64,000 nucleotides of DNA, taken from NCBI RefSeq assembly GCF_001625215.2, contig NC_030383.2, positions 3,298,779 through 3,362,778 on the forward strand, read 5' to 3'. This document shows positions 22,795-32,586 of this stretch, piece by piece. The notes beneath the pieces were generated by a model, which worked only from the letters and a program-made list of their open reading frames with translations, was not told where the DNA came from and made no database searches. The DNA comes from Daucus carota subsp. sativus (Eukaryota > Streptophyta > Magnoliopsida > Apiales > Apiaceae). Within the stretch, counting starts at the first letter, position 1; each line of letters begins with the position of its first letter. Position numbers and translations under genes: made by a program.

Positions 22795-24345
22795 TCGTAG
22801 CTTTGTACTTAGAAATTTTTCTAAGTAGATGGAGTAGATGGACCCGGGCAAGCTCTACCCGGGTTGGTTGCTTTATAGATGCTTGTACTTAGAAATTTTC
22901 TAAGTAAATGAAATAGATGGTCCGGGGTAAGTTCTACCCGGGTTGATTGCTTTATAGATGTTTGTACTTAAAATTTTTTTTTTTAAGTAAATAAAATGGA
23001 TGGATCCGGGCAATTCTTACCCGGGTTGATTGCTTAAACATGTTTGTACTTAAAAATTTATCTAAGTAAATAAAATGGATGGACCCGGGCAATGTTATAC
23101 CCGGGTTGATTGCTTTATTATGCTTGTACTTAGGAGTTTTTCTGAGTAAATGAACAGATGGGTCCGGGCAACATCTACCCGGGTTGATTGCTTAAAAACC
23201 TTGTACTTAGAAATTTTTCTAAGTAAAATGAACCGGTAGACCCGGGCAACATCTACCCGGGTTGCACTTAGAATATTTTTCGAAGTAGATAGAATAGATG
23301 GACCTGGGCAATGCTTACCCGGGTTGATTGCTTTATATGTGTTTGCACTTAGAAATTTTTCTAAGGAAATAAAATAGATGGACCCGGGCAATGCTTACCC
23401 GGGTTGATTGCTTTATACATGTTTGTACTTAGAAATTTTTCCAAGCAGATAAAATGGATGGACCCGGGCAATGCTTACCCGGGTTGATTGCTTTATACAT
23501 GTTTGTACTTAGAAATTAGGGGTGTTCATCAAACCGCCCACACCGCATAAACCGCCCGCACCGCTCCGCACCACACCGCAAAATGCGGTTTTTCTTTTTC
23601 GTGGTGCGGTTGCGGGTTGAAATTTCAACAAACCGCGCGGTGCGGTGCGGGTTGCGGTTTGACATTATACATGCGCGGTTCAAACCGCACCGCACCGCCT
23701 AATATATAAAAATATATCATATATAATTACAAATATTTATATTATATAGAATATATATAGATTATTTATTATGATATTATCTCCTATATGTGTGTATATA
23801 CGTTCAAGTTACTTAACTTAATTTTAATATTTTTACAATACAAATTAATGTTATTTTTAATTCGACAAATTAAATATTATAATTATATTTGTTTTCCAAT
23901 AAAATGACTTGTAAGTGTTGAAATCTTTTCATCTTCATCATTATCATACTCATATTTTAGTTTATATTTCTTTTAATGAGTATCGTAACTCTAAATTTGT
24001 GTGTGTGTGTATTATAAAAATTATTTTTAAATACATATATTTTAAAATTATATTTATATTGTCATTCAAAAGTATAATTTTTTTGAATGTATAAACCACG
24101 CAAACCGCATGAACCGCACCACACCGCACCGCAATTTTGTGGTGTGGTTTACGCGGTTTTTATATTACGCGGTGCGGTTGCGGTTTACGAATTTCCCCAA
24201 ACCGCATACGCGGGTTGGTTTGCGGTTTTAGGAAAAAACCGCACCGCCCGCACCGCGAACACCCCTATAATAGAAATTATTCCAAGCAAATAAAATGGAT
24301 GGACCCGGGTAGATCTTTCCCGGGGTGATTGCTTTAATATGTTTT
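22795..24345. repeat. ~80-bp tandem array with CCCGGG palindromes, split by a MITE
   Basis: About ten monomers of roughly 80 bp at 22795-23516, and one more at 24268-24345 after the inserted MITE. Each monomer has two imperfect palindromes: CTTAGAAATTTTTCTAAG and GACCCGGGCAA...TACCCGGGTTG. Monomers differ by point changes and small indels; one (about 23220-23270) lacks the 'gattgctttata' part. It lies between pol and the antisense gene. Tat/Ogre elements are known to carry hypervariable tandem repeats here that can seed satellites. Confidence 0.85.
23517..24267. mobile_element. Nested hAT-like non-autonomous element, ~750 bp
   Basis: Interrupts a monomer of the tandem array. The ends are an inverted repeat (TAGGGGTGTTC / GAACACCCCTA), typical of plant hAT elements. 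Both sub-terminal regions are packed with AACCGC / GCGGT motifs, the usual arrangement of transposase-binding sites; the centre is AT-rich with no ORF. Flanks carry TAGAAATT on both sides (about 23510-23517 and 24271-24278), an imperfectly placed 8-bp duplication. It inserted after the array formed. Confidence 0.8.
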
Positions 24346-24510
24346 TGGTTGCCTTATAAATTTTCTAAGTAAATAACAATATAGATTCATTAGTAGCAAA
24401 AGACTTCATTGATATTCAGACGATTACACAGCTTTGATAATGATCAAAAGTACATGATTGCTTTTTAGGGATATATGGCTGTCTTCAAGGATCCTTCCTT
24501 CTCGTTGGTT

Positions 24511-27500
24511 TTACTGATAGAACTTCCTCAACCTAAGACCATGCCAGGTGTTGGATACTTCTGACCCGTCCATATGCTCTAATTTGTAGGTGCCCGGCCT
24601 TAGGACTTCTTTGACTTTGTAAGGGCCTTCCCACTTAGGCATCAGCTTGCCAGTGTTGGTTGGATCAGAGGCTTCGGTGTCTCGTAGGACCAGGTCTCCT
24701 GTTTGAAAATTCCTAACCCGGGATTTTTTGCTGAAATGATCCCGGGTCTTCTCTTTGTACTTTTCCATTCTTGCGATTGCCTGATCTCGGACTTCATCTA
24801 CCAAGTCCAGGTTGACCCGGAGTCCTTCTTCATTCGCAATTTCATCGAAGTTGATCGCTCTGTGGGAAGGTGACCCGACTTCGATTGGGAGCATCGCCTC
24901 CGTTCCGTAGGCCAATTTGAAGGGAGTTTCTCCGGTGCTTGTCCGAGGACTAGTTCGGTATGACCAGAGGACATGAGGTAGTTCTTCTGGTCACTTGCTC
25001 TTGCTTTCTTCTAGCCTTTTTTCAATTCCTCTCAGGAGGATCCGGTTGGTGACCTCTACCTGGCCATTTCCTTGAGGATAGGCGACTGGAGACTTCTTGT
25101 GCTTGATGCCTCTTTCAGCCAGGTAGCTTTCAAAATCTGACCCTATGAACTGGGGTCCATTATCTGAGACCAGGACTCTTGGTAGCCCGAATCTCATTAG
25201 GATGTTGTCCATGAACCGGATGACGTCTTGCTGATTGATTGTCCGCATTGCTTTAGCTTCGACCCACTTGGTCATATAGTCGATGGAGACTAGCAAGTAC
25301 CTAAGGTCTCCTTTGGCCCGGGGAAAGGGTCCCATGATGTCTATCCCCCAAACAGCAAAAGGGATTGGAGATAGGACTGAGGAGGGTAGGACAGGGCTTA
25401 CCCGGGGTACGTTGCTGAATAGTTGGCAGTTCTTGCATTTTTTCACGAATTCGACGGAGTCTTGATGAATTGTTGGCCAGTAGTAGCCTTGCCGGATGAT
25501 TTTATATGCCAGTCCTTTTGCCGACATGTGATCTCCACAGATCCCTTCGTGAACTTCTCTTAGACAATATTCGGCTTCCTCCGGACCTATGCATTTCAGG
25601 ATTGGGGATGAGTAGGTCCGGCGGAAGAGTGTTCCTCCTTCGACAAAAAATTTGGCCGCCTTAGCCTTCAACCGTTGTGCTTTCCCCTTATCTTCGGGTA
25701 ACTCTCCCTTCTCTATGTAGTTGATCAGGGGAGTCATCCAGGTAGGGTCGTTGTTGATTTCAAAGATTTCTTCATGATCTATTGTTGGCTTGTGCAATTC
25801 CTCGAAATAGACTGAGCTATCCAGGTCTGCTGAATTTTGGACCAACCTGGAGAGGTTGTCCGCTTCAGCATTTTCTTCCCTGTTGACCTGCAGGATCTTG
25901 CACCCGGGGATCAGGGTGAGGTAGCCTTTCACCAAGGCCTGATACTTGGTCAGGGTCGGGTCTTTGGCAAGGTACTCCCCATTGGTCTGTCTGACCACGA
26001 TCTGGGAATCACTGTAGATGGTGAGGTTCCGGATTGACAAGGTCCGGACCAACCTCAATCCCGCTAATAGGGCTTCATACTCTGCTTGATTGTTGGTTGC
26101 TGCGAAGTTGAAAGAGATTGCTGTTTTGATGGTGAACCCCTCCGGGCTCTTCAAGATTAGCCCGGCTCCTGACCTTTCGGTTGTTGAGGAACCGTCGACA
26201 TGGAGTATCCAAGACTCCGGGTTGGGTTCTCCCGGGGCTTCCAGGTCAGTTTCCATGGGGGTTGTCTGGTTCTCTGGAAAGTTGCATTCTACTACGAAAT
26301 CGGCTAGGACCTGGGCTTTGACTGCTGTTCGGGGTAGAAATGTTAGGCTGAACTGGCTAAGTTCGATTGCCCAATTCACTAGTCTCCCGGAGATGTCCGG
26401 CTTGTGAATGATTTTCCTTAGAGGTTGGTCTGTCACAATCCTGATCTCTCTTCCCTGAAAGTAGTGTCTGAGTTTCCTGGAGGCGGTGATCAGTGCGAAA
26501 GCAAATTTCTCTAAGTTGGGGTATCTGGTCTCTGCGTCTTTGAGGACCTGGCTGACATAGTAGACAGGCTTCTGCTGCCCGTCTTCTTCCCTGATCAGGG
26601 CTGCCCCAACGGCCAAGGGTCCTGCTGACAGGTATAGATAGAGAGGTTCTCCGGGTAAGGCTTTTGTCAGGATCGGGGGTTTGGACAGGTATGCTTTTAT
26701 TTCGTCAAGAGCTCTCTGGCAATCCGGGCTCCATTCTACCAACTTCTGATTTTTTGCCCCTTTTAACAACTCAAAGAACGGTAGACATCTTTCGGCGAGT
26801 TTGGAGACAAACCTTCGAAGTGCTGCTAAGGACCCTGCTAGCTTTTGGACTTCTCTCTGAGTCCGAGGTGGTTGCATCTCTTGTACAGCTTTGATCTTCT
26901 CCGGGTTAGCCTCGATACCCCGGTTGCTTACCATGAAACCCAAAAACTTTCCAGCCTCTACCCCGAATGTGCACTTGTCTGGATTGAGCTTTAGCTTAGT
27001 TCTTCTCATGTTCTCAAAACATTCTCTGAGATCTGAAATGTGACCCGGGACTGATGTAGATTTGGAGATGATGTCGTCGACGTAGCATTCCAAATTTCTT
27101 CCAAGTTGGTCTTTGAAAATTTCATTCATTGCCTTCTGGTATGTAGACCCGGCGTTCCTTAACCCGAAAGGCATCAGTTTGTAGGCATATACTGCTCTGT
27201 GGGTTATGAAGGCTGTTTTGGCTATGTCTGCTGGGTTCATCTTAACCTGGTTGTACCCGGAGAAGGCATCCATAAAGCTTAACATCAGGTGTCCTGATGT
27301 GGCATCAATAAGCTGGTCTATGCTTGGTAAAGGATAAGGGTCCTTCGGGCATGCCGCATTCAGATCTGTGTAGTCAACACACATCCTCCACTTTCCGTTT
27401 GCTTTCTTTACCATGACTACGTTAGCTAGCCACTCCGGGTATTTGATCTCGCAGATGATATCCGCCTTTATCAATTTGCCAACTTCCTCATCTATTGCCT

Positions 27501-27840
27501 TCTGCCTTTCTGGTGCGAAATTTCTTCGTTTTTGTTTAACAGGCTTCTTTTTGGGATCGACGTCGAGGCTGTGCATTGCCAATGATTCATCTAACCCGGG
27601 CATGTCGTCCGGGCTCCAGGCAAAGACATCTGCATAGCTCCGGAGTAGTTGGATGAGTTCCTCTTTAAAAACGGTATCCAGGCCTTTTCCAATTTTGACT
27701 TTCCTTGCCGGGTTGTCTTTCTCGATCAGGACAGACTCGGTTTCGACCGCAGCTTCCACCTTAGTTAATTCTTGTGCCGAGATCATTTGTTGGATCCGGG
27801 CATCGGTGTTCTTTTCAACAAAATTTTGAGCTGGGCTCAT
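24511..27840 (-). pseudogene. Gypsy pol (RT, RNase H, integrase) with one internal stop
   Basis: Frame from MSPAQNF at 27840 to the stop at 24511. RT has YVDD (in ECYVDDIISKS). RNase H has ILHVDGSSTTERSG and ATNNQAEYEALLAGL. Integrase has the zinc-binding region (HEGICGDHM...CKNCQ), WGIDIMGPFP, VSIDYMTKWVEA, LVSDNGPQF and a C-terminal GKLMPKWEGPYKVKEV part. A single TGA at 24991-24993 replaces the expected Trp codon of the motif WPEELPHVLW in the integrase. The frame is otherwise open through 24511. This is the Tat-type gypsy pol order (integrase last). Confidence 0.9.
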
Positions 27841-27981
27841 GGTTGCTTTCTGGTTGCTTTGTCCAGGATCAGGGTTGGTTGCTCCCGGGTTTTGACTGCC
27901 CGGGTCTAGGTCGATGACCTGGACTTCACCCTTAGGGTTTGTTCTCGGGTAAGGCCGATGCTTCTTGTTACTTCTCTGTTT

Positions 27982-30297
27982 TTAGAAGACGGTAGCCTTT
28001 CTCTTATTGTCCAGGTGCGTTTCTGCCATGACCAAGGCTTGGCTATAACACATCCCGGCTGTTGCCGAATCTCCTCTGACTTCCCCTACCCCGAACGGGG
28101 TTGGGAACTTGAACTTTAGGTGTGGGATGGAAGTAATAGCTTCGATCTTGTTCAGACCTGGGCGGCCGATGATCACGTTGTAAGGGGAGGGTGTATCCGT
28201 CACATAGAATTTGATGGTATGAGTGACTTGGTTCGGAAGAGTTCCGAATCGGACCGGGAGATAGAGTGTGCCAAGGACCGGGACAATGCTATTCCCGAAC
28301 CCATATAGAGGATCCTCCCTGTAATCGTTCATCCGGATACTCCCGAGCTCCATTCGGTCCATGGTGTGTTTGAACAAGATGTTGGCCGAGGAGCCGTTGT
28401 CCACCAGGATCCTCCTTACTTCATTTTCGGCCATGTCAAGGGTCACTACCAGGGCTTGATTGTGACCCCGGGTGACTCCTTCAAAGTCCTTGTTGCTGAA
28501 GGAAATCACTTGTTCGGGGAAGGCTTGGATGGACATCACTTCTTGACAGGAGCCCGGGCTAGGGGGAGGTGAACAGGATCCTCCTAGCACTACGTTGACA
28601 ATGTTTTTCTGTTTCCCGGATCCCCCTGTTTTGTCGGCTGTATTCCGGGCTATATATTGCCCCATGTTTCCTTTGCTGATCTGTTCTTCAATGAAGTATT
28701 TGAGGGATATGCAATTTTCAGTTTTATGACCATGGGTACCATGGTAGTCACAGTGCCTGTTGGTAGGTCTGCTTTCAGGAGGAGTTTGCATGGGTTTTGG
28801 TGGGTAGTAGAAGGGTTTGTCCCGGACCTCCTTGAGTATGTCCTCGCGGGATCTGTTTAGAGGAGTCCATTCGGGCTCTGGTTTTGGTTCCCTGGTTGCT
28901 TTGTTTGGACCGGGGTCACTTCTGGACCCGGATCCCTGTTGGCTGGTCCTCTTGGAACCTGATTGCTGGATGAAGTTTGTCTGTCTGTCCGGTTTGAATT
29001 TCTTATCCTGGTGATATTCTTTCCGGGGTCTATCCTCGACCTGTTTTCCTCTTGAGCTGCCCTGTCTGGTCATTCTCATGGCTTGGAGTACGTCGGTTTC
29101 TTTGATGAATTTTGCAGCCATGGCATAAGCAGCCGCCAGGCTCTGGGGTTCTTTGTTGATCAACTCGACAACATATCTCTCATTTTGTTCCGGGTCTAGG
29201 TTTCTTCTGAAAATGCTCAAAGCCTCACGCTCGTCTAGGTTGGAGATTTTGTTGATTGCTTCCTGGAAACGTTTCATGTAATCTGAGAGTGCCTCATTGT
29301 CATACTGACGAACCGTTTCCAGGTGACACATATGAAGTTCATGTGTCTTGTTTGCTCGGAACCTTCTGAGGAAGGCTTCCCTGAAGTCTTTCCAGGATCC
29401 GATGCTCCGGGAGGGGATCCGGCTGAACCATCTCTGGGCCCCTCCCTTGAATGTGGATGCGAAGAAGCGGCATTTGGTCAGATCATTGTAGTAGTAGATC
29501 AGGGCTATCTGTTCAAAGTAGTGCAGGTGTTCCTCCGGGTCTCCCAGTCCATTGAAAGATTCAAAGTTGTAGTGTTTCATACCCTTTTGTCGGGGTATGG
29601 ATTCCAGGGAGTGGCTGAAGGGGGTCAGGGTTCCCCCAATTTCAAGCCCGGCATCATTTCCGATTTTCCGGTTGAGTTCATTGATCATGTCCCTGAGGTT
29701 GGTCTGCCCCGGTCTCTCATCCTCGTCCTCAGAGATGAGTTCGGGTGTTGTTTCTTTCCGGTACCGTTTGGACCGGGATCCTTTTGTCAACTTCTCCTCT
29801 TCGAGTTGAATCCGGAGGGCAATTTTTTGTTCAAGTTTTTCCTCTTCCTCTTTTCGGATCTGTTCTTTTCTTTCAGCCAAAATTTTCAGCCGGGTTTCCT
29901 CACTTTCCTTTTGTTTCTTTTTCTTCGCTTTGTCTCCAATACGGTCGAAGACAGAACCCCGGGATTGACGGCTGTTCCCGGAGTCCTCGGACTCACCGAT
30001 GTCCTCAAGTCTGCGGTTGCTTTCCCGGCGATCATGGTACTGTCGGATGGCCTCGGCCAACTCTACGTTGGTGAGCTGGGACAGGTGGAGGGTGGTGACC
30101 GGGATGTCGGTGTACTTGTACTGATTTGCTTCGATCGTGACCTGGGCATCATTGGGGTTGATTGCTTGGTTCTCGTCCGGGTTCACATGGGTGAAGAGGG
30201 GTCCTGAGGCATGATCCTGGTTCGGGTTGTCCTGGTCTGTCTGAGGGTTGTCCGGGTTCTGGGGAAGGCCCAGGTGGGAGCGTGTCCTTTTTGTCAT
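27982..30297 (-). CDS. Gypsy gag-protease polyprotein, 771 aa
   Basis: Begins MTKRTRSHLG at 30297. The N-terminal third is acidic and charged with a coiled-coil stretch (KILAERKEQIRKEEEEKL). A retrotransposon gag domain follows (FESFNGLGDPEEHLHYFEQ ... RRFRANKTHELHMCHLETV). Next is a zinc-knuckle-like CDYHGTHGHKTENC, then the aspartic protease with ILVDNGSSANILF. It ends in VF-TAA at 27982-27984. Beyond this stop the same frame runs on without a break into pol (48 codons to Met 27840), so gag and pol share one frame split by a single TAA. Confidence 0.9.
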   Translation of the reverse strand: MTKRTRSHLGLPQNPDNPQTDQDNPNQDHASGPLFTHVNPDENQAINPNDAQVTIEANQYKYTDIPVTTLHLSQLTNVELAEAIRQYHDRRESNRRLEDIGESEDSGNSRQSRGSVFDRIGDKAKKKKQKESEETRLKILAERKEQIRKEEEEKLEQKIALRIQLEEEKLTKGSRSKRYRKETTPELISEDEDERPGQTNLRDMINELNRKIGNDAGLEIGGTLTPFSHSLESIPRQKGMKHYNFESFNGLGDPEEHLHYFEQIALIYYYNDLTKCRFFASTFKGGAQRWFSRIPSRSIGSWKDFREAFLRRFRANKTHELHMCHLETVRQYDNEALSDYMKRFQEAINKISNLDEREALSIFRRNLDPEQNERYVVELINKEPQSLAAAYAMAAKFIKETDVLQAMRMTRQGSSRGKQVEDRPRKEYHQDKKFKPDRQTNFIQQSGSKRTSQQGSGSRSDPGPNKATREPKPEPEWTPLNRSREDILKEVRDKPFYYPPKPMQTPPESRPTNRHCDYHGTHGHKTENCISLKYFIEEQISKGNMGQYIARNTADKTGGSGKQKNIVNVVLGGSCSPPPSPGSCQEVMSIQAFPEQVISFSNKDFEGVTRGHNQALVVTLDMAENEVRRILVDNGSSANILFKHTMDRMELGSIRMNDYREDPLYGFGNSIVPVLGTLYLPVRFGTLPNQVTHTIKFYVTDTPSPYNVIIGRPGLNKIEAITSIPHLKFKFPTPFGVGEVRGDSATAGMCYSQALVMAETHLDNKRKATVF

Positions 30298-30671
30298 GGT
30301 TTCAAAAACTCACACAGGGTGTATGGTTGCTGTTTTTGTGACAATGCTTGCAAATAGTATAGATAGTGACAGGGTGGCAGAAATGGTGTGTACAGGTAGT
30401 CAACTTACTATTTTCAGAAATACTATAAGTAGTTAAGTGACAGAATGTGACCAGGTGTGAGACAAAAGATTTTATGTACTACAGACAAGATTAGGGTTTT
30501 GCTCAGGCAGGGTTTGCTATCATGCACACATCAAGAAAAACCATGGCTGAGGGTTTTGAGGAGCTGGGTGTTTTATGAAAGCTTACTGGTGTGATTCGGA
30601 CCCCCGTTTCGGGGGTTTGTTGAAGAAGATGAGTCCAGTGGCACCGTGACCACAGGACAGAGGACACCTTC

Positions 30672-30690
30672 CCCTCCTTCTAGCGCCAAA
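30672..30690 (-). promoter_or_regulatory. Gypsy primer-binding site
   Basis: TTTGGCGCTAGAAGGAGG on the minus strand, directly after the 5' LTR. TGGCGC at this place is common in plant Tat-group gypsy elements; I do not assign the tRNA. Confidence 0.75.
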
Positions 30691-31384
30691 TGATAACGCC
30701 AATCTCCGATCCCGGTCCTTCCTCCGCCGTGACTGGTGGTTCCGTGGTGCAGCTGCTGGATGGGAGCCTACAAAACAACGCCGGCGGGGGGGTTTTGCCC
30801 CGAAGCGCCTCCGGCGTGAGAGTAAGTGTAGGCTTCGGAAGGATAAAGATTAGAGAGAGTGCTATCTATATGTGGTGGGTGAAGGTGGTGTATGGTGGTT
30901 GTATGGTGGCTGGTGGCTTTTGTGTATGTATGCTGAGTGCTTAGGTGTGTGTATGAAATGAGTGTAAAGAGAGTGTGTAACCCTTAAACTCCTGATCCTG
31001 GGTCTATTTATAGGCCGAGGATTAGGGTTTAAGGGTGAGTACCTGGATCCTGGTCCTACACGTGTAGGGGTTCGATCCCCTACGCGTGTCCAGGTGTCAG
31101 CGCGGGAGTAGTATTTTGGAATGTCCCCTGGCTTGTCTCTTTCGCCAGTAGTTGACCGTTATGTTTGTCTTTATCGTGTCAGTCTGTGTTTTGTGCAGCA
31201 AGTGTCGGCTGGTACATACAGGGATCCTGGTCGAGGAGTGTGACTTGGTTGTGCCCGGGTCCAGGACCGTACCCGGTGATGTGTCCTGGTAAGGTTGAGG
31301 GGTCATCCGTCGTGCCTGGTAGCACACCAGGGGTCGGGGTCCTTGTTTGAGCCCGGGTCTGTCGACCCGGGTTATACCATATCA
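30691..31384 (-). repeat. Gypsy 5' LTR
   Basis: Right LTR, 694 bp. A minus-strand TATA box TATAAATA (31005-31012) would start the element's transcript leftward. It holds the better-paired copy of the hairpin at 31058-31089. Confidence 0.93.
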
Positions 31385-31389
31385 AATAT

Positions 31390-32586
31390 GAAAAGCAAAT
31401 ATTTGCTGATAAAACAATAATGGAAGATGTACAATTTGGATGATAAAATTACTTTGAACTCACAATTTTTAATAAGCATATAGTATGTAATATGTGACAA
31501 TACTTAGTCTCCATTTAGGATACTTAGTCTCCAATCAAGATACACACGCATCTGTCCAGGGCTCCAGGTCCCTTCGAAGCTCTAGGCAAGACAGTCAACT
31601 TATAACAGAATGATATATATACCCAATTTAGTGGTCTAAATGATATGGTCTTTTAATGGATGATCTAGATGAGATTTTTGGGCAGAATGAGTGACCCTTT
31701 TGATATAAAACCCATTTGTAGTATTGTGACATTAGTTTAGTGAACTGCGACCAGTAGTTTGTACTATGTGAAGGTTAATTTATAGATGATTCACATGGCT
31801 AAAATTGATGTAGTAAGACATGAACATATATCACACATTACAAAACTACATAAATATTATCATTTCTTCGTGGGTGTGTTGGGTGTTCCCAAGTTCATAC
31901 ACCAGGGGCTGGACTCGGACATTCCGGACCCTGACTAGAGGAAATTTTTTGGAAACTACATAAATATTAATATTTTAAAAGTATTATATTATGTCAAGAT
32001 GCAGCACTTCTGTAATATATAATTATATGTATGTAAAACTAGAATTAAAAATTATATATAGTTCAGTGATTTAGACATATCAACATTTTCCATATTTTGT
32101 AAAGAAAATTAATATTTTTCAGGTACGGTCCTAGTATATTGATAAATTGATACAATTTAAATTTTTAGTGACAAAAGAATTTAGTTTGAAAAATAATTTT
32201 AGTCTTGTAAAATTATGAAAATGAATTTCAAATTTTTAATATACATGATAATTAAATAAAATAAAATATTAATCTGAAACACCTAACAATATAAACTAGT
32301 AGTCTCTCTGTATAAATATTGTCCATAGACACCACACAAGAGACACAACAAGAAAATATAATAACAAAACTTCAATACTTTTAGCTAAAGTTCAATAGGT
32401 TAGGTCTTGAAAAAATTCAATAGATTTGCCTAAATGGTGAGTAGTCATATTTTACATTTACTAACAGAGCAAAAAATCAATTTGCCTAAACTGAAAAAGA
32501 CAAAGAAATGGTCTGTAGAAACCTCCTTTTATATACTGCAAACACAGCAAATTAGTTAGTTATAAGCCTTAACATATCTTCTTCCA
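31390..32586 (+). promoter_or_regulatory. Duplicated flank and type C OMT promoter
   Basis: 31390-31610 continues the segment interrupted by the gypsy element (matches 39005-39215). 31859-32586 is the upstream region of the type C OMT, shared with copies A and B. The TATA box TATATA is at 32530-32535, 57 bp from the ATG. The leader is short and CT-rich (CTTCTTCCA before ATG). Confidence 0.7.

Larger units (their letters stand above)
17944..31389 (-). mobile_element. Tat-like Ty3/gypsy LTR retrotransposon, 13.4 kb, with antisense ORF
   Basis: Element 17949-31384. LTRs are 694 bp each (17949-18642 and 30691-31384), ends TG...CA, with one difference seen (18341 T, 31083 C). The target duplication is AATAT (17944-17948 and 31385-31389). 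Transcription is on the minus strand: primer-binding site TTTGGCGCTAGAAGGAGG beside the right LTR and a purine tract (GGGAGTGGGGGGCAAA) beside the left LTR. Order in element sense: LTR, gag-protease, RT-RNase H-integrase, an ~80-bp tandem array, an oppositely oriented spliced gene, LTR. Long size, post-pol tandem repeats and an antisense extra ORF are known features of Tat-clade elements. Confidence 0.93.

Noticed and set aside
22795-23517. Regularly spaced ~80-bp repeats could look like a CRISPR array
   Set aside because: Plant nuclear DNA; the whole monomer repeats, there are no unique spacers and no cas genes, and the array lies inside a retrotransposon.
24087-24328. Short frames rich in Arg/Pro in the nested hAT-like element
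   Set aside because: Produced by the AACCGC/GCGGT repeats, not by a gene.
28366-30207. Long plus-strand open frames opposite the gypsy gag (for example 29323-30207)
   Set aside because: Shadows of the minus-strand gag frame caused by its codon bias; no domain of their own.
17949-31384. Integrated pararetrovirus
   Set aside because: Integrase, LTRs, target duplication and pol order show a Ty3/gypsy LTR retrotransposon.
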